Assembly: GCF_002209485.1 (NCBI RefSeq)
Contig: NZ_NJIX01000001.1
Location: 1 to 64,000 of the forward strand
Origin: Achromobacter sp. HZ34
GTDB lineage: Bacteria; Pseudomonadota; Gammaproteobacteria; Burkholderiales; Burkholderiaceae_B
Reading direction: 5' to 3'
DNA: 64,000 nt
Positions 62,463 through 64,000 of the stretch are shown one piece after another (positions within the stretch are counted from its first letter, which is position 1; every line of letters begins with the position of its first letter). The translations under genes were made by a program, and so were the position numbers. The notes beneath the pieces were generated by a model. That model was given only the letters and a program-made list of their open reading frames with translations. It had not been told where the DNA came from and searched no databases.

Positions 62463-64000
<1,538 letters not shown>

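Overview
The window is GC-rich, with AT-richer promoter regions, and reads as the chromosome of a Bordetella/Achromobacter-like betaproteobacterium (Alcaligenaceae). That assignment is inferred from the BrtA/LapA-type adhesin with LapG/LapD control, the Bug (TctC-type) periplasmic binding proteins, the MmgE/PrpD paralogues and the overall codon use. No 16S or other phylogenetic marker is present.

Region 1 (1-34748) holds two paralogous copies of a c-di-GMP-controlled giant-adhesin system. Copy A is the 3' part of an adhesin gene (1-5934, cut by the window start), then tRNA-Ala(CGC), then TolC-like protein, 75-aa small protein, LapB-type ABC exporter, LapC-type membrane fusion protein, LuxR-type regulator, LapG protease and LapD receptor. 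Copy B has the same order, but its complete 3244-aa adhesin gene lies between the LuxR gene and lapG. The adhesins carry VCBS repeats, a von Willebrand A domain, RTX nonapeptides and a type I secretion signal. Adhesin B also has a retention module with a LapG-type Ala-Ala site. In the known family, LapD bound to c-di-GMP sequesters LapG and keeps the adhesin on the surface; when c-di-GMP falls, LapG cuts the adhesin off.

Region 2 (34749-39737) is a set of small transcription units: exonuclease III with an upstream 110-aa gene preceded by a consensus LexA box, two small membrane proteins (one a heptad-repeat coiled coil), a TauE/SafE exporter divergent from an AraC regulator, and a two-domain molbindin.

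Region 3 (39825-51538) is nitrogen metabolism. gabTD (GABA to succinate) is divergent from a MocR/GabR regulator. It is followed by an operon for allophanate hydrolase (AtzF), a three-gene ABC importer, an AtzG-AtzE fusion amidase and a GntR/FCD regulator. Upstream of atzF are a -24/-12 sigma-54 promoter, two NtrC-like sites and a palindrome at the predicted transcription start.

Region 4 (51614-62421) is a catabolic cluster next to a LysR regulator: an OYE/dienoyl-CoA-reductase-like flavoprotein with a Gly-Gln repeat tail, a metallo-beta-lactamase-fold hydrolase, two Bug binding proteins and three MmgE/PrpD proteins. The substrate is unknown. The window ends inside a heavy-metal P1B-type ATPase on the minus strand.
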